From positions 1 to 30,338 of the IMG/VR virus record IMGVR_UViG_3300015371_000129: a stretch of DNA of 30,338 nt; one strand, written 5' to 3'. The stretch is from a virus. The notes below the pieces were generated by a model that was given only the letters and a program-made list of their open reading frames with translations, did not search any database and had not been told where the DNA came from. Position numbers and translations under genes: made by a program. Below are positions 22,314 through 28,421 of this stretch, piece after piece; positions within the stretch are counted from its first letter, which is position 1; each line of letters begins with the position of its first letter.

Positions 22314-22315
22314 AA

Positions 22316-22492
22316 CTATCTCCCATCCTTTCGCTTCGGTCTGCCTGCGCGCTGGACTTCACTAATCGGAATCGCTGGCTTGCCTGCAAATGTCTGTACC
22401 TTCAGCTCGCCATCACGAATCATGCGATAGATCGTTGGCCGAGACTTGCCCAGCGCCTCCGCTGCCTGTTTGATTGAGTAGAACTTGTCCAT
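22316..22492 (-). CDS. Excisionase/MerR-type helix-turn-helix protein
   Basis: A 58-residue DNA-binding protein: MDKFYSIKQAAEALGKSRPT followed by IYRMIRDGELKV, the classic HTH_17 layout of excisionase-family proteins (helix, turn, recognition helix, wing). The C-terminus is basic (RAGRPKRKDGR). It could be a recombination directionality factor or a small regulator; with no integrase in view, regulation of the adjacent divergent promoters is more likely. Its promoter's -10 ends eight bases before the ATG, with no Shine-Dalgarno, so it is probably translated from a leaderless mRNA. Confidence 0.8.
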   Translation of the reverse strand: MDKFYSIKQAAEALGKSRPTIYRMIRDGELKVQTFAGKPAIPISEVQRAGRPKRKDGR

Positions 22493-22499
22493 GTGACGC

Positions 22500-22529
22500 A
22501 GTGTAAACTAAGGCTTTCCACGCTGTCAA
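22500..22529 (-). promoter_or_regulatory. Promoter for the HTH gene
   Basis: Read on the minus strand: TTGACA at 22529-22524, an 18-base spacer, and TACACT at 22505-22500. The expected start site is about one to three bases before ATG 22492. Confidence 0.65.
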
Positions 22530-22541
22530 GATATTTCTTGA
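22526..22541. promoter_or_regulatory. Operator-like inverted repeat TCAAGA-TATT-TCTTGA
   Basis: Exact 6-bp arms around TATT. One arm overlaps the -35 box of the HTH gene promoter, so a bound protein would block it. Nearby TGTAAA half-sites (22502, 22581, and reversed near 22550) may add further sites. Confidence 0.5.
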
Positions 22542-22571
22542 AAATAATTTTACAGAGAGTAAAGAAAACAC

Positions 22572-22600
22572 TTGACACGATGTAAAGAGAGGAGTAGGAT
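22572..22600 (+). promoter_or_regulatory. Rightward early promoter
   Basis: TTGACA at 22572-22577, an exact 17-base spacer, and TAGGAT at 22595-22600. It sits about 30 bases before the first plus-strand gene (22634) and diverges from the HTH gene promoter. Confidence 0.7.
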
Positions 22601-22633
22601 GCACTCACCTTAGACGAAAGAGGAGATGGAGAG

Positions 22634-22798
22634 ATGACAACTAACAGACCAAAGCCGCAAATCGGACAAGTATGCGAAGTCTATGGACAGCGCTGTGTGA
22701 TTATCGACGTTGAGGACTACGGCCATCACGGTAACGTGATTGTGCAGGTGATTGGCGTTGAGCGTTACTACAGGTTGAGTGGATTATCGTGGAATTAG
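22634..22798 (+). CDS. Small beta-rich hypothetical protein
   Basis: A 54-residue protein (MTTNRPKPQIGQVCEVYGQR...), mostly strand-like (CVIIDVEDYGHHGNVIVQVI; VERYYRLSGLSWN), the size and feel of a small SH3/KOW-like barrel. First gene of the rightward operon, with a GGAGATGGAGAG ribosome site. No family is recognised; first genes after an early promoter are often host-takeover or anti-repressor factors, which is only inferred. Confidence 0.65.
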   Translation: MTTNRPKPQIGQVCEVYGQRCVIIDVEDYGHHGNVIVQVIGVERYYRLSGLSWN

Positions 22799-22835
22799 AT
22801 TCTCTACACAACTGAAAAAGAGGAGGGATGGGGTG

Positions 22836-23030
22836 ATGAAGGAAAGGTTACTAAACATGTTCGATAGAGTGTCGATGGAATTTCTAGGCCATACCTATCG
22901 CTGGTTGAAGTTGCAGCGAGAGGAGCTGAGACGGAAAGAGTCTGAGAATCAATTAAAGGATCGATTAGCAGTTGCAGTGGTTACAAAACTGCGACAAGAC
23001 CTCAGTGCGCCGGATGACGCAGGGTGGTAG
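22836..23030 (+). CDS. Small helical hypothetical protein
   Basis: A 64-residue, strongly charged helical protein (MFDRVSMEFLGHTYRWLKLQ; REELRRKESENQLKDRLAVA). ATG 22836 is chosen because GAGGAGG lies at proper spacing and an upstream in-frame ATG at 22779 would overlap the previous gene. Likely a coiled coil. Not recognised. Confidence 0.6.
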   Translation: MKERLLNMFDRVSMEFLGHTYRWLKLQREELRRKESENQLKDRLAVAVVTKLRQDLSAPDDAGW

Positions 23031-23074
23031 TAGCCCGGTGACTAACTCAAACTCGGATGAGAAGGAGAGAGGGA

Positions 23075-23227
23075 ATGATAATGAAACCGATTGCAAAGAT
23101 TGACGAGAAGTACAAATCAGACAGTGAGCGCTGGGTGCTATGTACCGTTCACTTCGGCTGGCATCGTGAGCGTGAGACTTGTGAAGATCCGAAAGATGAT
23201 AGCAGCGATAACGTAGACGGCAACTAA
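23075..23227 (+). CDS. Small hypothetical protein
   Basis: A 50-residue protein (MIMKPIAKIDEKYKSDSERW...), with WVLCTVHFGWHRERETC in the middle and an acidic tail (DPKDDSSDNVDGN). ATG 23075 follows GAAGGAGAGAGGG; an in-frame ATG at 23057 would place that ribosome site inside the gene. Two Cys and two His could bind a metal. Not recognised. Confidence 0.6.
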   Translation: MIMKPIAKIDEKYKSDSERWVLCTVHFGWHRERETCEDPKDDSSDNVDGN

Positions 23228-23277
23228 CCCCGCACTCAAATGAGCGAGTACAAATTTGTTGGAGGGAGGATCAGACA

Positions 23278-23796
23278 ATGAGCAGCAAAGTTGATCGTTA
23301 CAGAGAGTACGCGGCTAATGCACGACGAAGATCGTCAGAGGCTTACGATGCTAGCCACGCAGCCGTTAGCGGTATTCCCTTCGGTCAGCCGATCTTGGTC
23401 GGACATCACTCAGAGAGTCGCCATCGCCGGGCGTTAAAGTTACAGGACTCCCGTATGCAAAAGTCTATTGAGGAAGATCAGAAAGCGGCGTACTGGAAGA
23501 GTCGCGCTGATCGAGTCGAGTACAGGGAACGCGGGCTTGAGCAGGCGAAGGAACTATCAGATGTAGTCGAGGGACATTTTGAGCAAGGTGAGGAAGTAAT
23601 CGCACGGTTCACAAATTGTAGTCGCTTCCATGAATTTCGCGGTGTGATCGTCGGACGAACAAAGAACGACTGGAAAGTTAAGGCGTTAGTTTCGCCCTAT
23701 GCAGACCAAGGCGAGCAACCGGGGCGAGTATTCTATATCCCTACCGTTTCCAGTCGGAAGCACTCACGGAATAATTGCATAGTGAAGGCTAGCTGA
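23278..23796 (+). CDS. DUF3560 domain protein
   Basis: A 172-residue protein with the hallmark IPFGQPILVGHHSESRHR (residues 33-50) of DUF3560, preceded by YREYAANARRRSSEAYDASH and followed by the KSIEEDQKAAYWKSRADRVE helix. The family is common on phages and plasmids, often next to anti-restriction or single-strand DNA genes, with no settled biochemical role. The C-terminal part (RGVIVGRTKNDWKVKALVSP) forms a small beta domain. A GGAGGGAGG site precedes the ATG. Confidence 0.85.
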   Translation: MSSKVDRYREYAANARRRSSEAYDASHAAVSGIPFGQPILVGHHSESRHRRALKLQDSRMQKSIEEDQKAAYWKSRADRVEYRERGLEQAKELSDVVEGHFEQGEEVIARFTNCSRFHEFRGVIVGRTKNDWKVKALVSPYADQGEQPGRVFYIPTVSSRKHSRNNCIVKAS

Positions 23797-23797
23797 A

Positions 23798-23847
23798 CCA
23801 CACCACTTTTCAAGTCCGAGGGCTGCGGGTGTGAGACGAAACTCGGA
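23798..23847 (+). other. Possible RNA pseudoknot in the intergenic leader
   Basis: CACACC (23799-23804) can pair with GGTGTG (23828-23833), and TCCGAG (23815-23820) with CTCGGA (23842-23847). The order 1-2-1'-2' is that of an H-type pseudoknot. It precedes the ribosome site of the gene at 23872 and could tune its translation. Arms are short, so chance is possible. Confidence 0.3.
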
Positions 23848-23871
23848 ATCAACGCAGAGAGGAGAGAGACA

Positions 23872-24090
23872 ATGACAAATATAACCTTTCATCCACAAGC
23901 GTGGCAGAACGATTACGCGATCCCTGTCGATCCTGAAGGACCGATACGGTTTCAGGTACCGGACGAGGATACTACTGGCTTAACAAGCGACACTTACGAA
24001 AGTGATGATCTGCGATTTCACGCTAATGCCCCTGAATGGATTAAGGAATGGTCCGGGCCTTTCTATATCGAAATTGAGGAGAAATGGTAA
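23872..24090 (+). CDS. Small acidic hypothetical protein
   Basis: A 72-residue acidic protein (ITFHPQAWQNDYAIPVDPEG; FRQ-like IRFQVPDEDTTGLTS; EWIKEWSGPFYIEIEEKW). No Cys or membrane segment. GAGAGGAGAGAGAC precedes the ATG. Its TAA overlaps the next ATG (TAATG). DNA-mimic or inhibitor roles are common for acidic early phage proteins, but nothing specific shows this. Confidence 0.65.
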   Translation: MTNITFHPQAWQNDYAIPVDPEGPIRFQVPDEDTTGLTSDTYESDDLRFHANAPEWIKEWSGPFYIEIEEKW

Positions 24091-24311
24091 TGATCTACTA
24101 CTTCTACGAATGTGGCATTTGCAACTGTCTGCATCCTTGCCAGTTCGCCGGGGATTGCAGGGACGATGAGAATCGATTTGCCCTGGATGAGCTTGAGGAG
24201 CGGTACGGATATGAGAATGTCATCACTGTGCCGATGGACGAGGCTGATGACTGGCCCGCTGAAGAACCTACTGCGATTGAGGCGCTGGAAGCTGAAGAGG
24301 TGATCGGATGA
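24090..24311 (+). CDS. Cys-rich N-terminus, acidic C-terminus small protein
   Basis: A 73-residue protein. The first 26 residues hold five Cys (ECGICNCLHPCQFAGDC); the rest is very acidic (MDEADDWPAEEPTAIEALEA). ATG 24090 overlaps the upstream TAA and sits eight bases from a GAGGAG; ATG 24084 would be too close. Not recognised; a metal-binding fold is likely. Confidence 0.65.
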   Translation: MIYYFYECGICNCLHPCQFAGDCRDDENRFALDELEERYGYENVITVPMDEADDWPAEEPTAIEALEAEEVIG

Positions 24312-24991
24312 ACTACGAGTACGCCATAGCGCGACAGTTTCATCAGATGACGGCGTTTGAAATGGCCACTGAGTTAAAACGGTTAATTGACGCTCAACCG
24401 AAACTCGACTTTGAACAATTAGAAGCCGGTCAAGTGGTCTATTACAAATCTTCCTATAGCGACCGCGATCAAGTGCTGCGTGTAGTCAAGACCACCCCGA
24501 AACGTAAACTTGCAGACGTTGAGGCGCTCAATGGAAATTACAAGTTTCGCGCAGCTAAAGGAAGCTATCACGGAAAGTTCTCTGTGCTTGACGAGGAACT
24601 AATCTCGTTCGTCGGTCTAACACATGAGCTGGTAATCGATGAGGCTCTATCTCGCGGTTTGGAAATTCCTGCGCGAGTGCGCGTCCACTACCCCGACAAG
24701 TTCATTGAGACACCGGAACGCTTCACTGTCAAACGATTACGCGACGTGCTTAGGCCGGAGTGGGGCAGAGCGATGACACCGGCTGCGGTTGATGCAGTCA
24801 TAGCCGACCATCACGGGCGGGTGAGGCAATTACAAGAGAGTCGAGTCAAGGCCGTGGCGCTCAATCCTGGTAGTAGCTTGGATTACGACAAGTACATTCA
24901 GAATTGCATCGACGACATTGATTTCTACCGCTGGCTGAGGCCACACGTGGACGCCGGTGGAGTGTTCTACCTGAACGGAGAGAAACCGTGA
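24308..24991 (+). CDS. Hypothetical protein, 227 residues
   Basis: Overlaps the upstream stop (ATGA). The N-terminal helices (AFEMATELKRLIDAQPKLDF) are followed by a beta segment (AGQVVYYKSSYSDRDQVLRV) and a helical middle/C-terminal part (EALSRGLEIPARVRVHYPDK; AAVDAVIADHHGRVRQLQES). No catalytic motif or family is recognised. It is one of the largest proteins of the early operon, so a good target for structure prediction. Confidence 0.7.
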   Translation: MNYEYAIARQFHQMTAFEMATELKRLIDAQPKLDFEQLEAGQVVYYKSSYSDRDQVLRVVKTTPKRKLADVEALNGNYKFRAAKGSYHGKFSVLDEELISFVGLTHELVIDEALSRGLEIPARVRVHYPDKFIETPERFTVKRLRDVLRPEWGRAMTPAAVDAVIADHHGRVRQLQESRVKAVALNPGSSLDYDKYIQNCIDDIDFYRWLRPHVDAGGVFYLNGEKP

Positions 24992-25161
24992 TTCCAGCCC
25001 TCAGAAGCCCTCGAAAGCTGGAAAAGGTATCACGGGCAGGGTTGAGGGCTGAAAGTGGCTCAGGTTCCCCTGAGACGCGATTTATAGCCACTCCACGCCG
25101 CTGTAGTAGGCCGGAATTGCTCAGAATCGCCCTCAGACTGGCGAGAATGGCGCTCAGGTGA
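24988..25161 (+). CDS. Doubtful 57-residue basic ORF in repeat-rich DNA
   Basis: A GTG at 24988 overlaps the upstream TGA, and the frame encodes a basic 57-residue product (SPRKLEKVSRAGLRAES...RIALRLARMALR). It lacks a clear ribosome site, and the DNA is full of inverted and direct repeats, so a structured RNA, operator array or origin-like element is as likely as a protein. Confidence 0.3.
   Translation: MIPALRSPRKLEKVSRAGLRAESGSGSPETRFIATPRRCSRPELLRIALRLARMALR
24995..25157 (+). repeat. CTCAG repeat cluster with two hairpins
   Basis: CAGCCCTCA (24995-25003) pairs with TGAGGGCTG (25043-25051). CTCAGG-TTCC-CCTGAG forms a perfect 6-bp hairpin at 25059-25074. CTCAG occurs five times on the plus strand (25000, 25059, 25120, 25132, 25153), and CTCAGAA-GCCCTC at 25000 and 25120 starts a degenerate direct repeat of about 28 bases. 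Confidence 0.6.
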
Positions 25162-25219
25162 AAAGAGATTGGCAAATTGGAAAATGGCTTAGAGGACGAT
25201 TTTGAGAGGAAAACGAGCA

Positions 25220-25372
25220 GTGACTCAGTATCCCAAACCCAAATGTCCGAAGTGCGGCGAGGAGCGAGAACTGCGCCACCTCCTCTACTCCCTCTGGCAC
25301 GAGTGCAAGAGGTGCCGGGAGAGGTTTGTGGCTGAGTGTGCGCCGAGTAGGCATGGAGGAGTGCTGTCATGA
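25220..25372 (+). CDS. Zinc-ribbon protein
   Basis: A 50-residue protein with GTG start and an AGAGGA site: KPKCPKCGEERELRHL then WHECKRCRERFVAEC. The CPxCG...CxRC arrangement is a classic zinc ribbon, with an extra Cys at the end. Such ribbons bind nucleic acid or act as protein adaptors. It is coupled to the next gene by an ATGA overlap. Confidence 0.7.
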   Translation: MTQYPKPKCPKCGEERELRHLLYSLWHECKRCRERFVAECAPSRHGGVLS

Positions 25373-25548
25373 CACAGGAACTAACTCGCGAAGACGTAAT
25401 GAAAGAAGCTGAACTTGACGAAGACGAATTCGACGATCTGTACCAGCAAACGCTGCAGGTTATCCGTTACTACGGCACTATCGGCGCGGAAACAATGCTC
25501 AGATTTCTCGATCAAGAATTGACTGCCGGACGGGAGGAGATCGAATGA
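25369..25548 (+). CDS. Small acidic helical protein
   Basis: A 59-residue very acidic protein (MTQELTREDVMKEAELDEDE...; FDDLYQQTLQVIRYYGTIGA; MLRFLDQELTAGREEIE). Coupled on both sides by ATGA overlaps. All-helical in appearance; not recognised. The acidity and the early position could suit a protein-binding or DNA-mimic role, which is only inferred. Confidence 0.65.
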   Translation: MTQELTREDVMKEAELDEDEFDDLYQQTLQVIRYYGTIGAETMLRFLDQELTAGREEIE

Positions 25549-25871
25549 GCACCGAACTACCCGAGATCGTCAAGCGAGCGCTGATTGAGACTGTCACCGA
25601 CATCGGACAACTATCGAAGTCGGACCTGTACCAGTTGAACAAGTACGTGAGAAAGGGCTGGCTGAGCCGAGGCAAGGGTGGGCCGTTTCCGATCCTGAAG
25701 ACGGTTTACGCGCATCATGGGTTTGACTTCGCAGCTAGTCGAGAGCAGTACGTCGAGGCTGCGATAGCAACGTACGAGATCGAGAAGCGGTTACGAGCTA
25801 GTGGGTATTTTGATCCACGCTCGCCAAACTATGGGAAGGATCTATCTTCATTACGAGGGAAACGACAATGA
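25545..25871 (+). CDS. Hypothetical protein, 108 residues
   Basis: Mixed helical protein with YQLNKYVRKGWLSRGKGGPF followed by PILKTVYAHHGFDFAASREQ and a charged C-terminal part. The KGGPFPILKTVYAHHG region may contact nucleic acid because of its Lys/His content. ATGA overlaps on both sides. No family is recognised. Confidence 0.65.
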   Translation: MSTELPEIVKRALIETVTDIGQLSKSDLYQLNKYVRKGWLSRGKGGPFPILKTVYAHHGFDFAASREQYVEAAIATYEIEKRLRASGYFDPRSPNYGKDLSSLRGKRQ

Positions 25872-26146
25872 AAACTATCTGGAAGTATCAAATTGCAGTT
25901 ATGGCTAGAATGCCTAAAGGTGCTGAAATCCTAACCGTCCAAATGCAAAACGAGGAGCCGTGTGTTTGGGCTGTCGTCGAACCGGATGCCGAGAAAGAGA
26001 ATCGCTACCTTGAGGTCTTCGGCACGGGTCAACCGATTCACGAAGACGTTGAGCGAAGGTATATCGGTACATTTCAACAGCCGCCGTTTGTATGGCATCT
26101 ATTCGAGAGACTTGATGCTCAGCAACGAAAGGACGGGGAAGGATGA
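25868..26146 (+). CDS. DUF7352-like phage protein
   Basis: A 92-residue protein. The order of elements matches a common phage family: MKTIWKYQI, MPKGAEILTVQMQNEEPC, VWAVVEPDA, FGTGQPI, RRYIGTFQQPPFVWHLFE. The family has no known activity and is a small beta fold. ATGA overlaps on both sides put it firmly in the operon. Confidence 0.8.
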   Translation: MKTIWKYQIAVMARMPKGAEILTVQMQNEEPCVWAVVEPDAEKENRYLEVFGTGQPIHEDVERRYIGTFQQPPFVWHLFERLDAQQRKDGEG

Positions 26147-26397
26147 GTGAGACGATGACCACCTTACAACTGCGTCGGAAGATTGCCGGTGCAAAGTCCT
26201 ATCTGAGTAGATTGCAAAACAGCTTAGATAACGGTAGGCGCGCCAGTAAGCCGAATCATGTTTACTTGAACCAGCTTTACAACCGCGTTCTGGTACAGCA
26301 GGAGAAGTTTCAAGCTTTGTGTAAGGAGCTTCGAGCACGCACTCCATCAGACAGCAACTCGGAAAGGGGATTGGATGATGACAACTCATACCGATGA
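26143..26397 (+). CDS. Small helical basic protein
   Basis: An 84-residue basic protein with two long helices (TLQLRRKIAGAKSYLSRLQN; YLNQLYNRVLVQQEKFQALC) and a polar tail. A coiled-coil hairpin is likely. Starts in an ATGA overlap and ends 23 bases inside the next gene. Not recognised. Confidence 0.6.
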   Translation: MSETMTTLQLRRKIAGAKSYLSRLQNSLDNGRRASKPNHVYLNQLYNRVLVQQEKFQALCKELRARTPSDSNSERGLDDDNSYR

Positions 26398-26818
26398 CTG
26401 CGTTCGACAGCGGGCTAAGTTCGGCGCACGAAGCATGGCGGGAGACATTTGCTCTTGTGGTGCTGATATACCCGCGCCGGATGGTGAAGAGCGCGATTAC
26501 GACGCTCAACCACTCACCTCCGCAGAGATTCAGGAAACGATCCGCTACATCCATCGCTGGCAGGTGTTCGAGCACTATCCCAAACGGATACTCGATGCAA
26601 ATGGCGTCATCGTTATTGCAGAGGCTCAGACTGAGGAGCGGGCGGCGCAAATTGTCGTTGAGCATAACGCAGTACCGCAACTGGTAGCGGCGTTGACAAA
26701 CATGCTCGACAAGTTCTATCCGCACCGGTGCAAGTTCCACGGCCCATCGATCTGTGACAAGTGTGAAGCACTGCGACAGGCGACGACCACTCTCACCACC
26801 CTGCGCAAAGGAGCGTGA
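26375..26818 (+). CDS. Hypothetical protein with N- and C-terminal Cys motifs
   Basis: A 147-residue protein. N-terminal CSCGADIPAPDGEERDYDAQ gives a CxC; C-terminal HRCKFHGPSICDKCEAL gives a Cys/His cluster that could hold zinc. The middle is helical (TEERAAQIVVEHNAVPQLVA). AGGGGA precedes the ATG, which overlaps the previous gene by 23 bases. Similar small phage proteins with ICDKC ends are common; function unknown. Confidence 0.65.
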   Translation: MMTTHTDDCVRQRAKFGARSMAGDICSCGADIPAPDGEERDYDAQPLTSAEIQETIRYIHRWQVFEHYPKRILDANGVIVIAEAQTEERAAQIVVEHNAVPQLVAALTNMLDKFYPHRCKFHGPSICDKCEALRQATTTLTTLRKGA

Positions 26819-26822
26819 TCGA

Positions 26823-27314
26823 ATGCATATCTCCCGCACCTGGGCCATGCCTTCACCGGCAACCTTCAGTATCCCGCCGATCAGTGAGCTACTGGACCGC
26901 TGGTTATTAGATTGCGCAGTGGTTATCGATCCATTCAGCGGCGACTCCCTGCGTGGTACGTTGCGCAACGACCTGCGACATGGAGTTGAAGCAACCGAGT
27001 GGCTGAGGACGTTAGACCTGCAAGCTGACGCAGTTCTGTTCGATCCGCCTTACTCGCCGCGACAAATCAGCGAGGCGTACAAGTCAATCGGGCTGGAAGT
27101 AGGAATGCGTGAAACTCAGAACGGACGATTGTATAAAGCTGTGAAGGATGAACTCCACCGACTACTGAAGCCGGGAGGAATCGCAATCTGCTGCGGCTGG
27201 AACTCTGCCGGATTCGGTAAGGTGCGCGGCTACGAGTTTGAGGAGATCCTACTAGTCGCACACGGCGGTGCGCATAACGACACGATAGTTACAGTCGAGC
27301 GCAAAGGAGCGTGA
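26823..27314 (+). CDS. DNA adenine-type methyltransferase
   Basis: A 163-residue compact methyltransferase. MHISRTWAMPSPATFSIPPI is the usual opening of a phage DNA methylase group; VIDPFSG (34-40) corresponds to the SAM-binding region and LFDPPYSPRQ (72-81) has the DPPY catalytic motif of N6-adenine or N4-cytosine enzymes. LLKPGGIAICCGWNS is the following conserved strand. It likely modifies phage DNA against host restriction. ATG 26823 is preferred over an in-frame ATG at 26754 inside the previous gene. It ends just before a terminator. Confidence 0.85.
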   Translation: MHISRTWAMPSPATFSIPPISELLDRWLLDCAVVIDPFSGDSLRGTLRNDLRHGVEATEWLRTLDLQADAVLFDPPYSPRQISEAYKSIGLEVGMRETQNGRLYKAVKDELHRLLKPGGIAICCGWNSAGFGKVRGYEFEEILLVAHGGAHNDTIVTVERKGA

Positions 27315-27327
27315 GGCGAGTGGATCA

Positions 27328-27355
27328 GACTGCGCCTGGGTGCGGTCTTAATTTT
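27328..27355 (+). terminator. Rho-independent terminator after the methyltransferase gene
   Basis: GACTGCGC pairs with GTGCGGTC (two G-T wobbles) around a CTGG loop at 27328-27347, followed by TTAATTTT. Confidence 0.7.
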
Positions 27356-27358
27356 AAC

Positions 27359-27387
27359 TTGACTTACACAACAACTTGTTGTAAGAT
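27359..27387 (+). promoter_or_regulatory. Promoter following the terminator
   Basis: TTGACT at 27359-27364, a 17-base spacer, and TAAGAT at 27382-27387, just before the zinc-ribbon gene at 27396. With the terminator it forms a transcription boundary inside the operon. Confidence 0.65.
27363..27385. promoter_or_regulatory. Operator-like double palindrome in the promoter spacer
   Basis: ACAACAA-C-TTGTTGT (27368-27382) is a perfect inverted repeat, and CTTACA (27363-27368) pairs with TGTAAG (27380-27385) around a different centre. It fills the spacer between -35 and -10, the classic place for a repressor. Confidence 0.6.
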
Positions 27388-27395
27388 AGCAGTCC

Positions 27396-27518
27396 ATGAA
27401 GATAGCAACGTGCAAGTGCAAGCTATGCAAATACCAGTGGGTGCCGCGTACGACTAAGGTGCCGCGTCAATGTCCGAAGTGCTGGTCTACTAACTGGCTA
27501 AAAGGGAAATCGAAATGA
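27396..27518 (+). CDS. 40-residue zinc ribbon
   Basis: MKIATCKCKLCKYQWVPR followed by PRQCPKCWSTNWLKGKSK: four to five Cys arranged as CxCxxC and CxxC, a minimal zinc ribbon, very basic. First gene after the promoter at 27359, with only 8 bases between the -10 and its ATG, so the mRNA leader is almost absent. It is coupled to the next gene by an ATGA overlap. Confidence 0.7.
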   Translation: MKIATCKCKLCKYQWVPRTTKVPRQCPKCWSTNWLKGKSK

Positions 27519-27796
27519 GCGACTCGGTTAAATGGTTAGACGACTTCAATGGCGCTCTCGCGTCAGCTCGTGGCGTTGCTGCCAGTGTGGATCGCAATGG
27601 CGAGATTCTTTCACTATCTGGCAACGTCATCATGGGCCAGCGGCTTGAGGGACTAGCGGCGGTACTGAGAGAGGCGCTCGAACGTGCAGACAATACTATC
27701 AGTCAAATGATTAGCGACGATGTTAACGAGAGCTTCAGACGTACTGACGAAACATTTGTAGCACTTCTAAAAGTAGCGGCGGTAAGTGGCGAGTGA
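27515..27796 (+). CDS. Hypothetical helical protein
   Basis: A 93-residue protein. The N-terminal half (VKWLDDFNGALASARGVAAS; RNGEILSLSGNVIMGQRLEG) and the C-terminal helices (AVLREALERADNTISQMISD; FRRTDETFVALLKVAAVSGE) are uncharged to acidic. No motif. Starts in an ATGA overlap with the zinc-ribbon gene. Not recognised. Confidence 0.65.
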   Translation: MSDSVKWLDDFNGALASARGVAASVDRNGEILSLSGNVIMGQRLEGLAAVLREALERADNTISQMISDDVNESFRRTDETFVALLKVAAVSGE

Positions 27797-27827
27797 AACC
27801 AACCAGTCCGAAACGGAGGGAGAGGGG

Positions 27828-27947
27828 ATGAGTGATCAGTTCGAGAAAGTCTTCGACAAACTGTTTCCAATTTTGTTCGTGCTCGGCCTGCTACTAGCCA
27901 TTGCGGGCGTCGCGGCGGTTGCGCACTTTGTTTTGAAGTTTTGGTAA
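27828..27947 (+). CDS. Single-pass membrane micropeptide
   Basis: A 39-residue frame (MSDQFEKVFDKLFPILFVLG then LLLAIAGVAAVAHFVLKFW) with one hydrophobic helix at residues about 14-36. It is preceded by GGAGGGAGAGGGG. A DUF5317-like membrane gene follows 24 bases downstream, so the two may act together in the inner membrane. Confidence 0.65.
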   Translation: MSDQFEKVFDKLFPILFVLGLLLAIAGVAAVAHFVLKFW

Positions 27948-27971
27948 ATGATAAGCATAGAAGGAGAAGGG

Positions 27972-28421
27972 ATGAGTAACGCGACTGACTTACGACTGAA
28001 ACGAGTAAAACGCATTGCAGGCTGGTCCACTTTTATCCTGCTTATTGTCACACAATGGGAAGTCCGTCCGTGGGTATTGTTTGCGGAGATGTTCTTTATC
28101 GCATTCACGATCTGGCAGTTGCTCAGTTGCTATTTCGAGTTCCGGTTACACCGGTTTGTGATTCTACTGGGAGGTACGATGAATTTTATCGCCCTAACTG
28201 CCAATAACGGTCGGATGCCAGTGTTAGGGAAAATAGAAACTGCGCGTTGGTGGCAACCATTGACGGAAGAGAGCAGGGTTAAATTTCTCTGCGACGTACT
28301 GTGGGCCACGTGCAGTATTGGGGACATGGTTATTCTTACAGGAATCTTGATAGGCCTTGGATTGGCGTTATACAAGCATCTGACAGCTTCGACTCCTGTG
28401 GTTACTCAGTTGGAGATATGA
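27972..28421 (+). CDS. DUF5317-like integral membrane protein
   Basis: A 149-residue protein with about four hydrophobic segments. The pair ILLGGTMNFIALTANNGRMP and ATCSIGDMVILTGILIGLGL matches the N-x-x-A/V-x-N-G-x-x-MPV and S-I-G-D motifs of DUF5317. The family is usually bacterial and its role is unknown; a phage-encoded copy is unusual. ATG 27972 is preferred because GGAG lies five bases upstream; an in-frame ATG at 27948 lacks a site. Confidence 0.7.
   Translation: MSNATDLRLKRVKRIAGWSTFILLIVTQWEVRPWVLFAEMFFIAFTIWQLLSCYFEFRLHRFVILLGGTMNFIALTANNGRMPVLGKIETARWWQPLTEESRVKFLCDVLWATCSIGDMVILTGILIGLGLALYKHLTASTPVVTQLEI

Noticed and set aside
22413-22608. Two overlapping minus-strand ORFs across the divergent promoters
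   Set aside because: They overlap the HTH gene in other frames and the promoter boxes; the 58-residue HTH frame with known motif is the real gene.
23240-23281. 13-codon ORF ending in an ATGA overlap with the DUF3560 gene
   Set aside because: No ribosome site of its own; the strong GGAGGGAGG inside it serves the DUF3560 gene.
25158-25205. 15-codon ORF starting in a GTGA overlap
   Set aside because: Very short, depends on the doubtful ORF upstream, and has no recognisable content.
24861-25370. 169-residue minus-strand ORF
   Set aside because: Antisense to supported genes and the CTCAG repeat region; basic, Ser/Arg-rich shadow.
26099-26968. 289-residue minus-strand ORF opposite several early genes
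   Set aside because: Covers four coupled plus-strand genes, including the start of the methyltransferase; composition is not protein-like.
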